DNA from: Syntrophomonas sp.
GTDB lineage: Bacteria; Bacillota; Syntrophomonadia; Syntrophomonadales; Syntrophomonadaceae
Assembly (NCBI GenBank): GCA_016841875.1
Contig: JAENYG010000029.1
Location: 1-34,374, forward strand
DNA length: 34,374 nt
Direction of reading: 5' to 3'
Shown in pieces: positions 34,325 to 34,374 of the stretch; positions within the stretch are counted from its first letter, which is position 1, and each line of letters starts with the position of its first letter. Below the pieces are notes generated by a model. That model was not told the DNA's origin. It saw nothing but the letters and a program-made list of their open reading frames with translations, and did not search any database. The position numbers were made by a program, and so were the translations under genes.

Positions 34325-34374
34325 TGACCCCCTAATATTGGACAAAAACTCTTAATATCTGGCTGATACTTAGA
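34325..34374 (+). mobile_element. possible terminus of an IS3-family element, truncated by the window edge
   Basis: GACTGACCCCCTAATATTGG, followed by ACAAAAACTC, resembles the ends of IS150-group IS3 elements (TGACCCC...TTGGACA). No transposase is visible because the window stops here. Confidence 0.2.

Larger units (their letters stand above)
34033..34374. other. right-edge intergenic region (342 nt)
   Basis: It holds the terminator of the BTAD-like gene and, at the very end, a sequence reminiscent of an IS3-family terminus. Nothing else is recognisable. Confidence 0.6.

Noticed and set aside
1-34374. CRISPR array, tRNA, rRNA or prophage
   Set aside because: No regularly spaced repeats, no tRNA T-loop and acceptor pattern, no rRNA core sequence and no phage structural genes were seen.

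Overview
This window is a stretch of ordinary-looking chromosome from a low-to-mid G+C anaerobic Firmicute of the class Clostridia. The best guess is Syntrophomonas or a close relative. That guess rests on the [FeFe]-hydrogenase maturase HydF, the two-subunit iron-sulfur L-serine dehydratase, the split glycine decarboxylase (GcvPA and GcvPB), a PocR-domain histidine kinase, strong GGAGG-type ribosome binding sites on nearly every gene, and a large FAD/Fe-S oxidoreductase. It is inferred from gene content only. There is no phage, CRISPR array, rRNA or tRNA. Mobile DNA is limited to REP-like palindromes and a doubtful insertion-sequence end at the right edge.

Layout. 1-3.4 kb: a MATE exporter facing a PocR-PAS histidine kinase. 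3.6-6.4 kb: hydF and aspA, 3 nt apart, behind a structured leader. 6.6-9.4 kb: a CadA-type metal ATPase and its CadC-type repressor with a recognisable operator. 9.4-11.4 kb: a small orphan protein, a universal stress protein and a stand-alone HD hydrolase of the ppGpp-hydrolase type. 11.4-14.1 kb: a MarR regulator, a large REP-like palindrome and a KefB-type cation/proton antiporter. 14.2-19.1 kb: a GlcD-GlcF-like FAD/Fe-S fusion with a methionine-rich tail, behind sdaAB-sdaAA. 19.4-20.9 kb: an LCP-family cell-wall protein and a nitroreductase. 21-28.8 kb: the glycine cleavage operon gcvT-gcvH-gcvPA-gcvPB-lpd, then lplA and a metallo-beta-lactamase-fold protein. 29.4-32.2 kb: a MORN-repeat protein, Hsp20 and a sigma-54 enhancer-binding regulator. 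32.8-34.0 kb: a BTAD/SARP-like regulator with a degenerate GGDEF-like end.

How the genes work together. Much of the window handles amino-acid nitrogen and one-carbon units: aspartate to fumarate plus ammonia, serine to pyruvate plus ammonia, and glycine to CO2, ammonia and methylene-tetrahydrofolate through a complete lipoate-dependent system with its own lipoate ligase. HydF lies directly beside the ammonia-producing AspA. Serine, ammonia and the lipoyl H-protein are the reported sources of the amine bridge of the H-cluster, so this neighbourhood may be linked to hydrogenase maturation.

The strongest unexplained signals are: (1) a leader before hydF that can fold in two mutually exclusive ways, one ending at the ribosome binding site; (2) a good sigma-54 promoter plus an upstream dyad in front of hsp20-MORN, beside a sigma-54 activator gene; (3) a compact three-way-junction RNA candidate upstream of that activator gene; (4) the methionine-rich tail of the FAD/Fe-S protein, with 28 Met in its last 134 residues. 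All structures were found by reading and have not been computed.
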